The notes under the pieces are model-generated. The model did not search any database. It saw only the letters and a list, made by a program, of their open reading frames with translations, and was not told the DNA's origin. Of a stretch of DNA of 64,000 nt, positions 10,400 to 20,828 are shown piece by piece. This DNA is from Botryococcus braunii (Eukaryota > Chlorophyta > Trebouxiophyceae). Both the position numbers and the translations under genes were made by a program. Position 1 is the first letter of the stretch, and every line of letters starts with the position of its first letter. Location of the stretch: contig KV908501.1 in NCBI GenBank assembly GCA_002005505.1, positions 45,857-109,856 of the forward strand, read 5' to 3'.

Positions 10400-13300
10400 T
10401 TAACCCATTCTCAAGCTGTCACGATGCTTGAGAAATGCTGGACTGGCCAACGGCTTTGTAAAAATGTCAGCCACATTTTCCTCTGTGTTGACGTACACCG
10501 GCGTGATCTGCCCCCATGCTACCTTTTCCCTCGCTTGATGATAGCACACGCTAATATGCTTGGTGTACTTGGACAATACATGGTTTTGCAGATTTGCAAT
10601 ACAGCCCATGTTGTCCATTCTTAATTCTACACCAGACACAGACTGACCGAGCTCCTCCAACAAGCTCCCAAGCCATACTCCTTCCTTTATTGCATGGCTC
10701 GCCGCAATAAACTCCGCCTCGACAGTGGAAGTAGCAACTGACTGTTGCTTCTTACTTCCCCACGACACTGCTCCCCCATTCAGCATGAACACGAAACCAG
10801 TTGTTGATTTTCGTGTATCAACATCTCCCGCAAAATCTGAATCTACAAAGCCAGCCAGACTTTGCTTCCCCTTTCCCCCATAAACCAAACCCATCTCCTT
10901 GGTGCCCAACAGGTATCTCACAATCCTCAAACCTGCACGCATGTGTGCAGTGGTTGGGGCAGCACGGTAACGTGCCAGCAGGCTTACTGCCTGTGAAATA
11001 TCAGGACGAGTGGTATTGGCCAGGTACTGCAGTGACCCTACGAGTTCCAGGTACCGGTGTCCGTCCGGTAGTGGAGACCCTGAACCCGCACTCTCATCCC
11101 CCACCTTCCCTTGTGGAAGCTCTGTCTGCACAAAGCTTTTACACATGGGTGTGCTCACTCCCTTGTCACTTTCACTCACTCCAAATGACTCCGCAAGATC
11201 CTTGATCTTCTGAGCGTTGGAAATCACTATCACTCCCCCATCGCGATCACGCCTGACTTCACTTCCGAGGAAATTCTTCACTTCCCCCAAGTCGTGAACC
11301 TTAAATCTTGCTTTCAACTCACCCTTGATTTCTGACACTCTCTCACCACTCTTGCAGATGATCAGCAAATCATCCACATAGGTAACAATGAACGCCCGGT
11401 CTTCACCCCTTCCGGAGTCCAAGAATAAGGCCGGGTCGCTCCTACATGCCTTGAAACCCATCTCTCCAAGATCCTTGGAGAGCCTTTTGTGCCATGCCCG
11501 AGGTGCCTGCTTGAGTCCATACAAAGCCTTCCTCAAGCGAAACACCTCCTTTTTATCACCATTAGAGAAACCAGGAGGCTGCGTTACATACACCTCCTCC
11601 TCTAATTCTCCATTGAGAAATGCCGTCTTGATATCCACTTGGTGGATTTCAAGATTTTCTGTTGCTGCAATATTCAGCAACACTCTCCTACATGCATGGG
11701 TGCTGACAGGTGCAAAGGTTTGATCACAATCTATACCTTCTACCTGCCTGCAACCTTGCGCTACGAGTCTTGCCTTAAACCGGATGACATCGCCATATTC
11801 ATCCGTCTTTAAGGCAAACACCCAAATCAGAGGAATCACTTTTGCTCCCTCTGGCCTCCTCACCACCTCATACGTGTCACATTCTTCAATAGCATCTAGC
11901 TCCTCTTGCATGGCTTGCTTCCAGTACTCCTTTTGAGGACTGGCAAGCGCTTCTCCAATGTGTTTTGGAATGGACAACTCTGATGCTTTCAATTTTGCCT
12001 CCTCAACTACTACTGCATGGGCTTTTACTTGCGTGTGATATGCCCCAGGAACATACTTATCTGGCGGGCCAACTCTCTCTCTCAATTCGTAACGCCCACC
12101 ACCTCTTCCCCTCTCTGCATTCTCCTCATTATCATGCTGCTCTTCGTCTCTCTCACTTGCCTGCCCTTGACTTTCACCATCACCATTTCCCTCATCAGTC
12201 ACTTCCCCGGCTGGAAGTTCTGCAGGAAGCTGCTGCAGCACCTCCCGTGCACGCCTCATGACTTCATGCATATCGTCCGTTCGTAATTCCGGGTTTATCG
12301 CAATTTCGCGCGGGGCATCAATTGCCTCTTCCAGGGAAACCTCAGGTACCTCCTCTTCATCATGAAACAACTCTTCAACCCTCATTTCAGGTGGTAGTGT
12401 GGGTGGAGTTACAACCGGATAGCCCAACTCATCTTCAATAAATCTCACATCCTTACTCACCATCACCTTGCCTTGCACCAGGATCCGATACGCCTTGGAT
12501 CCTGTTTCATATCCCACAAACATGCCCGCAACTGAGCGCGGACCAAGTGCTGACAGCTGCCTATCAGGCAGCTTCACATAAGCCAAACAACCCCAAACCT
12601 TCAGGTGAGCAACTGAGGGTTTCTTGCCATAGAATGCCTCATACGGACAAGACTCCTTTCCACTGACGGCACTCACATTCAGCAGTCGTACCACAGTGTG
12701 TGCTGCCTCAGCCCATAGTTCAGGCCCTGCCTCTGCTGTGAAGAGGAGAGCCCTCACTCGTTCCTTGATTACCCTGTTTACACGCTCTACCTTGCCATTT
12801 TGTTGAGGCGTGTACGGTGCAGAGGTCTGATGCGCGATCCCCTTTCTGGCAAAGAAATCTGCCAGCTCGCGATTTACAAATTCAGTACCTCTGTCCGTCC
12901 TAACAGTGCCAACTTTACATTTAGTTGACACCTCCCAATTCAAGAGGACCTCTTGAACGAGTGCTCCTACCTCAGTCTTTGAACTGAACGTCCTGATTTG
13001 GATTCTATGCGAGAAGTCGTCCAAAAGGACCAGCATATACTTCTCTCCATTCAGCCCAGCCACAGGCAGCTCTCCCACTACGTCCATATGGACCAGCTGA
13101 AGTCTCTCAGTAGACTCAGCCGCAGCGGAGGAAGGCGTGGGAGTCCTAGTCTGCTTCCCCCGTATACAACCGTCACAGTGAGTCACAACTCTTTCTACTT
13201 CACCCACACTTCCTTTAACCTCATTCACAATCTGCTCTCTCAACATTCTTGACATGCATACAACTCCCGGATGTCCCAACCTTTTGTGCCACAACTCTGT

Positions 13301-14692
13301 CTCTTCTCGTGTAGTTACTAAAAGTGCAGCCGCCCCTCCCCATGCACAGAGCCCACTTTTGTGTGACAGGAAGTATAAGCTCCCTTTCGGTTCAATGTCA
13401 CACATGAACTCATTTGCTTGGCACATGACAGCCACATATTCCCCTTTTTCATTTACAGAGAATGTGCATCCATCTTTGACAGCAGCTGACACGGACAAGA
13501 GGTTATCAGTCGCTGTCGGGACATACTCAACATGTGTAAGCAACACACTTCCCCCACCTTGCACAGATAGACACACATTTCCCTGTGCCTTTCGCAAACC
13601 TTGACCATCACTCGCTGCTAGTCCCAGTGGTTTGGCTTCATCATAAACAATGACATTGGACATTAAATGCAAATCATTGCATATATGGTTAGTAGCACCC
13701 GTGTCAACAATCCACTGCCCTTCCCCAGTGTTTTGTAACTTTGAGGATGCCATCCCTGCCCTTGGATTTACCTCTTCTCCAGTGGGTGGGTTACCTCGGT
13801 TAGGAGGGTGCACAAGTCTTGGGCAGTTCACTTTAATGTGCCCCCTCTCACCACACTCATAGCATGTCCGATTATCGTTCCTGACAGCCGGACCCGGCTT
13901 GCGGACAACAGCCGCCCTTGGAGCCCTTGGTTGCTGATCATTGAAACCAATGGTTTCTGCAACCACCCTTATAGCAGCCAAGGTTTGGTTAATATTGCAT
14001 GTAGCAGTGGAAGAAGATAAACTTGGTTTATGAGCATCAAACTGGTACGGAAGGCACTTCAGGATTGACTTCTTGAGTTTTGTTTGCGTTACTGGCATGT
14101 TGTTATCGTTCAGTCTTTTTGCCAGCAGCTCTTTCCTAGCCACATATTCTTCCAACGTGCCCTCATTCCCCATTATTTCACTGTCCAACAGCTCCAGCCA
14201 TTGGTCATTGATTTCCAAGTTTGCTCCCGCTTGGAACTGGCTCATAATCCATTTAAATGCCACTGCTGCAGATTCAGCAAATGCCACCTTCTGAGCCCAC
14301 ACTTCTGGAACCTTTTGCAGCAACAAATGCAGTGCCACTGCATCCCCTTTAGTCCCCGGCATGGATGTTTTTAGGCATTCTAGCACATTCCTGCTCACGG
14401 CACAATGGAACACATTTTGTTTCCAGATGTCCAACAAAAAACCCAGTCTATCTAAGGAGGTGGTGACCTGCAGACTGGAGTTCACTGGACTCGTCGGATC
14501 TTCCCGGCCAGATGTACTGGCCGGTTCAGATCCCCTAGCCACTGCTGTTCCAACTCCTGAATCTCTTCCCATGTCAGTCGCTGTAACCCCATCACTGGTT
14601 CCAGCCACCCCCGTGAGATCCCCTCGTAGGTCTGGAAGTAATCCGGATGGAGCCGCAACGGATTGAGTCCCAGCTCCTCCACCTCCCTCCAT
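10400..14692 (-). CDS. B gag-pol polyprotein
   Basis: One uninterrupted 1430-codon frame. Approximate order by residue: capsid-like gag (75-250); CCHC knuckle CYECGERGHIKVNC (277-290); protease WIVDTGATNHICND (327-340); GAG-pre-integrase HHCC region (about 468-510); integrase core with the first D in VHMDVVG (~536), D600 in RTDRGTEF and E636 in QQNGKVERVNR; an acidic linker; reverse transcriptase with KTAFLNGELEEEVYV, YGLKQAPRAWH and YVDD (~1105); RNase H ending NVADIFTKPL. Gag and pol are in one frame, as in many copia elements. The start at 14692 lies inside ORF0, in a different frame, with a 211-nt overlap; whether translation starts here or arrives by -1 frameshifting from ORF0 cannot be told from sequence. 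Confidence 0.95.
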   Translation of the reverse strand: MEGGGGAGTQSVAAPSGLLPDLRGDLTGVAGTSDGVTATDMGRDSGVGTAVARGSEPASTSGREDPTSPVNSSLQVTTSLDRLGFLLDIWKQNVFHCAVSRNVLECLKTSMPGTKGDAVALHLLLQKVPEVWAQKVAFAESAAVAFKWIMSQFQAGANLEINDQWLELLDSEIMGNEGTLEEYVARKELLAKRLNDNNMPVTQTKLKKSILKCLPYQFDAHKPSLSSSTATCNINQTLAAIRVVAETIGFNDQQPRAPRAAVVRKPGPAVRNDNRTCYECGERGHIKVNCPRLVHPPNRGNPPTGEEVNPRAGMASSKLQNTGEGQWIVDTGATNHICNDLHLMSNVIVYDEAKPLGLAASDGQGLRKAQGNVCLSVQGGGSVLLTHVEYVPTATDNLLSVSAAVKDGCTFSVNEKGEYVAVMCQANEFMCDIEPKGSLYFLSHKSGLCAWGGAAALLVTTREETELWHKRLGHPGVVCMSRMLREQIVNEVKGSVGEVERVVTHCDGCIRGKQTRTPTPSSAAAESTERLQLVHMDVVGELPVAGLNGEKYMLVLLDDFSHRIQIRTFSSKTEVGALVQEVLLNWEVSTKCKVGTVRTDRGTEFVNRELADFFARKGIAHQTSAPYTPQQNGKVERVNRVIKERVRALLFTAEAGPELWAEAAHTVVRLLNVSAVSGKESCPYEAFYGKKPSVAHLKVWGCLAYVKLPDRQLSALGPRSVAGMFVGYETGSKAYRILVQGKVMVSKDVRFIEDELGYPVVTPPTLPPEMRVEELFHDEEEVPEVSLEEAIDAPREIAINPELRTDDMHEVMRRAREVLQQLPAELPAGEVTDEGNGDGESQGQASERDEEQHDNEENAERGRGGGRYELRERVGPPDKYVPGAYHTQVKAHAVVVEEAKLKASELSIPKHIGEALASPQKEYWKQAMQEELDAIEECDTYEVVRRPEGAKVIPLIWVFALKTDEYGDVIRFKARLVAQGCRQVEGIDCDQTFAPVSTHACRRVLLNIAATENLEIHQVDIKTAFLNGELEEEVYVTQPPGFSNGDKKEVFRLRKALYGLKQAPRAWHKRLSKDLGEMGFKACRSDPALFLDSGRGEDRAFIVTYVDDLLIICKSGERVSEIKGELKARFKVHDLGEVKNFLGSEVRRDRDGGVIVISNAQKIKDLAESFGVSESDKGVSTPMCKSFVQTELPQGKVGDESAGSGSPLPDGHRYLELVGSLQYLANTTRPDISQAVSLLARYRAAPTTAHMRAGLRIVRYLLGTKEMGLVYGGKGKQSLAGFVDSDFAGDVDTRKSTTGFVFMLNGGAVSWGSKKQQSVATSTVEAEFIAASHAIKEGVWLGSLLEELGQSVSGVELRMDNMGCIANLQNHVLSKYTKHISVCYHQAREKVAWGQITPVYVNTEENVADIFTKPLASPAFLKHRDSLRMG

Positions 14693-15462
14693 GATGGCAG
14701 TCGGTCAAATACTGCCTTACTCTGCCCTTGGTGTAAACGGAACTGGAACTGTACCAGCTCGATATACACGTGGTATTCTCTGTACCACCCGAGTACCTGT
14801 CCTGTTCCCTCTCTTCCCTCAACAATAGCTCTGTCGAGAAAGAACGAAGGAAAACCTTCCAGTGGCCCGTCTGCAGTTAGCTTAAATAACTCCTGCAAAC
14901 GGTTCCACACTTTCAGAAAATAGTGCACCTCCCAGTCTTCTTTTGGAAGGCTCTTCCCGTATAGCTCTGCTACCTCATGCACCAGGCTATCAGCAAGGGG
15001 ATCACTGAACACAATCAATTCCTCCCACTTGACCAAAATGGGCTCCTCTCGTGGCTGTGTCAGACCAGCCAAGAATGCCGTTGATATGATTCCTTCACAC
15101 AGAGCGGACCCTTCTTCACTTTCACAAGTCTTAACAAAGATGTAGTTTGCTCGTTCAACAGGATCAGGAAGATTGTTCAGCACAATGTCTTGGTGATGCA
15201 CAATTGGCCTTTGAAATTGACCCTTTGGAACACCAGGCCTCTCAATATGAATATACAGACCCGGGTCTCCAAAATAGTCAGGAACTTTAAAGTGAGTCCT
15301 GACAAAAGGAATGGGATACTCTGAGTATTCCGGTCTTCTTGGATGCTGTTGACGTACTGCAGGTCGCAGTCCTCTTCTTCTCGTTGTTGGGAAAGGACTC
15401 GGCGTCCGTTGCTCTTCAGGTTCCGGTGTATCTTCGATCACAATGACTTCCTCCTCTGGCAT
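14482..15462 (-). CDS. B ORF0, 326-codon protein upstream of gag
   Basis: Long open frame starting 27 nt inside the 5' LTR and overlapping the 5' end of gag-pol by 211 nt. The N end reads MPEEEVIVIEDTPEPEEQ, which looks like a SUMO-interaction motif (hydrophobic core VIVI followed by acids). A basic patch follows, then an aromatic- and Glu-rich body without cysteine-histidine clusters, membrane segments or catalytic motifs I know. It has no obvious sequence likeness to ORF0 of family A, though it holds the same place. Relative to gag-pol it is offset so that a -1 shift would join them. Function unknown; a Gag-like or accessory role is inference from position. Confidence 0.8.
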   Translation of the reverse strand: MPEEEVIVIEDTPEPEEQRTPSPFPTTRRRGLRPAVRQQHPRRPEYSEYPIPFVRTHFKVPDYFGDPGLYIHIERPGVPKGQFQRPIVHHQDIVLNNLPDPVERANYIFVKTCESEEGSALCEGIISTAFLAGLTQPREEPILVKWEELIVFSDPLADSLVHEVAELYGKSLPKEDWEVHYFLKVWNRLQELFKLTADGPLEGFPSFFLDRAIVEGREGTGQVLGWYREYHVYIELVQFQFRLHQGQSKAVFDRLPSWREVEELGLNPLRLHPDYFQTYEGISRGWLEPVMGLQRLTWEEIQELEQQWLGDLNRPVHLAGKIRRVQ

Positions 15463-15472
15463 GCAGCAAGTT

Positions 15473-15488
15473 GTGGGCCCAGCACCTT
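15473..15488 (-). other. B primer-binding-site candidate
   Basis: Next to the 5' LTR the minus strand reads aaggtgctgggcccac. It keeps the tgggcccac core of the family A and C sites but has ggtgc where those have ggtta. Either a different tRNA anticodon arm is used or the iMet pairing is imperfect. Confidence 0.5.
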
Positions 15489-16992
15489 TGTTATGTATTA
15501 GTTGGAGGATGCCGTAACTGTAAGCGGTGCGTATGCCGTAGGAGAATCACTTCCTGTGAACACCACCAAGTAATCTCAATGTCTATATAGACCAGTGCTC
15601 GCACTGCCGTCTATATCTGCCGACTGCTCTCCGATCAGGACACCCTTGGCCCTTCAGCAGTCCCAGGAGTTTAATGGCTACTCCCAACCAATCGCTATAA
15701 CCAGTGTGCAACTCGTCACACACAAATAGCCTTACTGTTCGCACAACAGTAACATACAAGCAATGCAGCTCCTGTATTGAAATGAATGTGACAGCAGTAT
15801 ATCAAGCAGTCCTTCAATACAGAGCAAACACTATTCAGCTTGGAGCTCGAAGCCCAGATGCATTCCACACCCCATCGACTCATTACAAATGGTTTACGTA
15901 TATTTACCTGTGAACACCACCAAGTAATCTCAATGTCTATATAGACCAGTGCTCGCACTGCCGTCTATATCTGCCTGCATCCGAGCGTTACGATTTACTT
16001 GTGGGTTCATCAGTGTCCATAAAATATATCTAAACCACATAAAACACACACGCAACCTATCCACATATGTGTACGTACCGACTGCTCTCCGATCAGGACA
16101 CCCTTGGCCCTTCAGCAGTCCCAGGAGTTTAATGGCTACTCCCAACCAATCTGCACAATATGTGGATCATCAGAGATCAAAACAAAACAGTTATTTAACC
16201 AGCAGGAGCATGCTTGTTATACGTATCTGTACTCACCGCTATAACCAGTGTGCAACTCGTCACACACAAATAGCCTTACTGTTCGCACAACAGTAACATA
16301 CAAGCAATGCAGCTCCTGCAACACAAGACACATGTAATGTTTCATAATCAGCAGAAACATCAGTATGCATGTGCTTAACGCCTACGATCGCAGCCACACG
16401 ACTGCGACCGTTACCCTTGCCAGCGATCGCAAGCTTACCTGTATTGAAATGAATGTGACAGCAGTATATCAAGCAGTCCTTCAATACAGAGCAAACACTA
16501 TTCAACTTGGAGCTCGAAGCCCAGATGCATTCCACACCCCATCGACTGCCAAGCTTGCTCGCGATCTGGCGTTTCTATGCCTTCTGATCGTAACCGGCGG
16601 TAACGGTACAGTTCCTTTCGAGAGGCTGTACCGTACTGCATGGTCACATAAACAACCCTGACTTGGCCCTATGCCAACGTGTAGCTCTATAGCTGCACCA
16701 GGGATCTCATACTTATACACGCGTACACACTCAATGGAGTCTTTACCTTGTGACCTTACCGTCACTAGTACAAGACCTGTACTGCATGCAGGTCACTTAT
16801 ATGATCAACCTAACTGAACATAATACAATACCCTTTGACACGCAATCAGGCGCATCTTCTTACTTGTACTCCACACGTGGAGAAATTCAAGTTATACAAT
16901 GTTTCCTAAAACCACTTGATAAACTGATAGCGCCCCTGTATCTTGTACGTTTGCCATCACGTATCTATACGTACCTATCAGTTTATACAACA
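15489..16992 (-). repeat. B 5' LTR, with unspliced and spliced leader copies
   Basis: 1504 bp, the same layout as the 3' copy shifted by 6737: Y 15489-15553, X' 15554-15880, junction stretch 15881-15907, exon 4 15908-15974, intron 3 15975-16078, exon 3 16079-16150, intron 2 16151-16236, exon 2 16237-16315, intron 1 16316-16438, exon 1 16439-16547, U3 16548-16992. A weak TATA-like catagaaa lies about 32 nt before exon 1 on the minus strand. Confidence 0.95.
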
Positions 16993-16997
16993 CCATG

Positions 16998-19044
16998 CAT
17001 GGGAGTGTGCTGCTGGGCCTGCGCCCCAGCGCTCATGTCTAGCAGGGAGCAGACAGATAGAGAGAGAGACATGGGCACAGCATCAAGACAGACCAAGAGC
17101 TCATGCAATGTAGAGTGGTTCAAATGCCTGTGAGAGTCCAGACGGGACTGCAAACCGTCAGCCATGTGAGAGTGTGTCTGAGGAGGTGAATCGGAAGCCT
17201 GGACAGTGTGAGAATTCCCCAATTACAAGAGCTTTCCGAGAGGTACCTGTGTTTGGGAGGATGATGTTAGCGTGTCTGACAGCAAGCTTGAGAGGGCAAG
17301 CTGTGAGTCTAAGAGAGAGAAAGAGCAGAGGGGGAGGACTGGATCTTTGCCCACAGTCCCCACGTGCAATGCGGCGACATTCAGCGAAAGAGTAGTGGGT
17401 GACAGTGTGGGTGAGAGTAAGCAAGATCAGGGGAAGCACACTGGGGTGAGATTTGGGAAGATTAGTGTGCCTTCCAGTCTAAAGGAGGCCAAGCAGTCCC
17501 CACAGTGGGAATATTGGAAGGCTGCTATGCAAGAAGAGCAAAATTCATTAGATGCTCATGAGGTGATGGAGTTTGTTCCAAGACCTCGTGGCCACAAAGT
17601 AATCCCCGTTCACTGGATTTTTTCAGTGAAAATGGATGCTCATGGTAATGTGCTGAGGTTCAAGGCTAGGCTGGTGGCTCAAGGGTGTAGGCAAATTCCA
17701 GGAGTGGATGTAATGGAGGTATTTGCTCCCACCAGCAGTTATGGGTCTTGGAGAGCTTTGATGTCAGTGGCTGCACAAGAGGGTCTTGAAATCCACCAGG
17801 TGGATGTCAAGACTGCATTTCTAAATGGTGAATTAGAGGAGGAGGTCTATGTCACACAACCTCCTGGGTTTGAAAATGGGGACGGTAACACAGTGTGTCG
17901 CTTGAAGAAGGCACTGTATGGCCTGAAGCAAGCTCCAAGGGCATGGCATAAGACCCTTAATGAGAAGCTACATACCATGGGGTATGAGGTGTGCAAGAGT
18001 GATGCTGGTGTCTATGTGAAATGTTCTGTGGATGGAGGAAAATCCTTTGTGCTGATTTATGTTGATGATCTATTGATAGTTTCCAAGGGCATGGGGGAGA
18101 TTGAGAGAGTGAAAGGGTTGCTTAAGAAGGAGTTCACCATTCATGATCTAGGAGAGGTGAAAGATTTCTTGGGGTGCCAAGTGATGAGAGATAGAGAGAA
18201 AGGGTTGATTTCATTGAGCTGCATCCCCAAGATTGATGCACTCGTTGAGAAATTTGGGCTGGATCTGGAGTCTGTGGGGCCTGACACCCCTATGACTAAG
18301 GATTTCGTGGCCACACAGCAACCTGTGTCTAAGGACAACAGTGCCAGCATTGGAGCTGGGAGTCCCTTGCCACCAGGACACAGATATTGTGAACTGGTTG
18401 GGTCACTGTTGTACATTGCCAACACCACTAGGCCTGATATTTCCCAGGCTGTGGGAGTGCTTTCCAGGTACAGGATTACTCCCACTACTGCTCACTGGAA
18501 TGAGGCCGTCAGAGTGCTGAAATATCTGAGGGCTACCAGGGATCTTGTTTTGGTGCTTGGAGGGCAGGATACAGAGCTGGAGGGCTTTGTTGATGCAGAT
18601 TATGGTGGTGATCAGGATCATCGCTTTTCCACTACTGGCTACGTAATTCGTGTGTTCGGAGGAGCTGTAGTTTGGGGAAGCAAGAAGCAGTCTGCAGTTG
18701 CCACCTCCACTGTAGAGGCAGAGTTTATGGCGGCAAGTGCAGCTGTCAAAGAGGCCAATTGGATGAAGGGATTCCTGGAAGAAATTGGTATTTCTCCTTG
18801 GATTGTGAAGATCCACTGTGATAATCAGGGATGCATCAATCATCTCAGAAATCCAGTGTTCTCTAAGCATACCAAGCACATTGCAATCAGCTTTCATTTT
18901 GCGCGGGAAGCTATTGCATTGGGGCAAGTTGATGTGAAATACGTTCCTTCTGCTAGGAATGTGGCAGATATATTTACCAAGCCTTTGACAAGGCAGGTAT
19001 TCCAGGGCCATCGTGAGGCTCTAGGACTGGCCAAGTTTTTGTGA
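16998..19044 (+). CDS. A-2 pol 3' part: reverse transcriptase and RNase H
   Basis: Resumes A-2 pol after the B insertion. Up to ~17270 is the acidic linker with stop codons; from 17272 a 590-codon frame is open to 19044. It contains KTAFLNGELEEEVYV, LYGLKQAPRAWH, the catalytic YVDD, the RNase H DADYGGD and VEAEFMAAS blocks and the closing NVADIFTKPL. The domains are intact although the N-terminal half of the element is broken, so the copy is not autonomous. Confidence 0.93.
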
Positions 19045-19062
19045 GGAAAAGTCAAGGGGAAG

Positions 19063-19790
19063 TGTTATAATAGTGAAAGAACAATTAGTGACTTTCCCTC
19101 AGAAGAGTAATAGTGGTCAGGCTTTTCTAAAGCAATCACTGTGAACAATCTCAGAGGTTGAGTAATGGATGGCAGAACTCTAGAGTTCTGCCATAATTGA
19201 TCTAGACTGATTCCACTTAGGAGAACGAGAGTAATGCAATTTGACACGTTCTTGCTAGAAAGGATATAAGCAGCCGGCATGAAGGGCTCGGCACTTGTTT
19301 GGGACTGAAAGAGCACTCCGGGTGCTTATCTCTGATCAGTTGCCTCAAGTGTCAACACATAGTCGGGCTCTGCTTGCTCTCCTACACACAGCAAGAGACC
19401 CGACCGAGCTTAACACCCTTCGTGCCGGGACATACAGGTAAAGTGCTGCATCTTAGTGTGACTTGTATGAACAATTGATTAGGAAGAGGTCTAGATAAGA
19501 GTATTAGAATGTTGCTAATGCTTGGCTCATCGAACAGTGGTAATGCGGACTATCTGTCGATGCGTAGAAGAGGTAGTTTGAATTCCTTGGCGTTGAGAGA
19601 GAGCAAGAAGCAATGTAATGACTTGTTTGGGACTGAAAGAGCACTCCGGGTGCTTATCTCTGATCAGTTGCCTCAAGTGTCAACACATAGTCGGGCTCTG
19701 CTTGCTCTCCTACACACAGCAAGAGACCCGACCGAGCTTAACACCCTTCGTGCCGGGACATACGGGGAACATTACGCCCAGAATTGTACA
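19063..19790 (+). repeat. A-2 3' LTR
   Basis: 728 bp, TG...CA, preceded by purine tract aaggggaag. Carries the same duplicated leader as the 5' LTR: X 19293-19437 followed by gtaaag, X' 19621-19765, then Y. Here the last bases of X' read acatacgg instead of acatacag, which would destroy the putative acceptor. It differs from the 5' LTR by a few substitutions and a 2-bp length change. Confidence 0.93.
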
Positions 19791-19795
19791 GAGGA

Positions 19796-20812
19796 CCATG
19801 TGGTGGATGCAACAGTGGGAATGCTCCAGCTCCAGGGAAGGCATGCTGCACAGTTGGGGGTGGCTGAGGTGCTCCAGGAAATTGCCCATGAGGCCACATG
19901 CCAGCTAGCTGCTGTACAGCTGCAACTACGTTCCTCTGGGTGTCTGCATCCCTCTGCCTCTTGCGGCAGTCTCGCCAGAAGTGTCCCCTTTTGTGGCAGT
20001 AGTTGCAGGTCCCCTTTATCTCTCCCTTTGCTTCCCCCTCTGCTGGCTGCTTGGGTTGGTTCAGCGCACATGCTGTTGGTGCCATTACAGGGGCAGGTGG
20101 GGTAGGCTGAGCCATCATGACCACTGCCTGTTGCTCCCCATCATCATTATACCCTGAGGCCTCTGCTGTGGTGGAGATCAGGTCTGCCAGCTGATCCAAA
20201 GGCTGAGCAACTGCAGTGGGTAGCAATCCTGGTGGGTTGGCTGCTGCTGGAAGTCCCTGCACTATCTGGGTTGCCACATGACCATCCAGGAGATCATGTC
20301 CGTTACGTTTCAGGCAGCTCTTCAGATTGATCATCCTGGATACATACTGGGATATAGTTTCACCTCTCTTCATGCCCCTTGCCATCTCCTTCAGCCAGTC
20401 TGCATTGGCTTGGGTGTTGTATCCACCAACAAATTTCTTGCAGATAAATACATAGGCATCATAAGCAGAGGGCTTGCTAGACAGCTCCCCCAACCATTCC
20501 TCTGGTACTGATTCATACATCAGTAGCATAGCAGCAGCATTGTGAATGGTACCAGGCATGGCTTCTTGAATAGCAGGCAGGGAACCTTTTGCACTATTAG
20601 CAGCAGTGAATGCATTGTCCCACACTATAAAGTTCTGACCATGACGCAACAGCTTGATATGGACCTTTACTTGCGTGGCAATAACCTTGGGAAGACTATC
20701 TCCCTCACCCTTGGAGGTACTGGGTGTGCATGGCTCTCGCGTGGGGGTTGATGTTGATTCCTCGTCCGCTGACTTTGATGCTTCACTGATGCTTGAACCC
20801 TTCTTTGCCATT
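19796..20812 (-). CDS. A-1 gag
   Basis: Gag of A-1, starting at MAKKGSSISEASKS (20812), 16 nt after the ORF0 stop at 20829. The frame is also open further upstream, but the position matches the gag start of A-2 and A-3. Features are a Ser/Thr-rich N end, a UBN2-like capsid region (HGQNFIVWDNAFTAAN, VPEEWLGELSSKPSAYDAY), a CCHC knuckle CNYCHKRGHFWRDC and a Pro/Gln-rich tail. It runs into the A-2 insertion at 19795 and continues in frame into protease at 4229. Confidence 0.9.
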
Positions 20813-20828
20813 TTGCTGAAAGATCTTC

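Larger units (their letters stand above)
8752..16992 (-). mobile_element. Ty1/copia element B, intact and young, nested in A-2
   Basis: Minus-strand element with 1504-bp LTRs (8752-10255 and 15489-16992) and an exact target duplication ccatg (8747-8751 and 16993-16997). The LTRs differ at only a few sites (for example c/a in gccgt.ggag and a g/c in the tgcatg.aggtc stretch), so insertion is recent. The interior has two long overlapping frames, ORF0 and a 1430-codon gag-pol, with no break. A purine tract (minus strand aaaaggggaaga) abuts the 3' LTR. This is the only element here that looks able to encode all its own proteins. Confidence 0.96.
4230..19790 (+). mobile_element. Ty1/copia element A-2, nested in A-1, interrupted by B
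   Basis: Complete plus-strand copia element with LTRs at 4230-4955 and 19063-19790 and an exact 5-bp target duplication gagga (4225-4229 and 19791-19795). The primer site follows the 5' LTR directly; a purine tract aaggggaag precedes the 3' LTR. The interior carries ORF0, gag and pol, with several frameshifts before the B insertion. Element B (8752-16992) sits in the pol linker with duplication ccatg. Without B, A-2 is about 7.3 kb. Confidence 0.95.
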
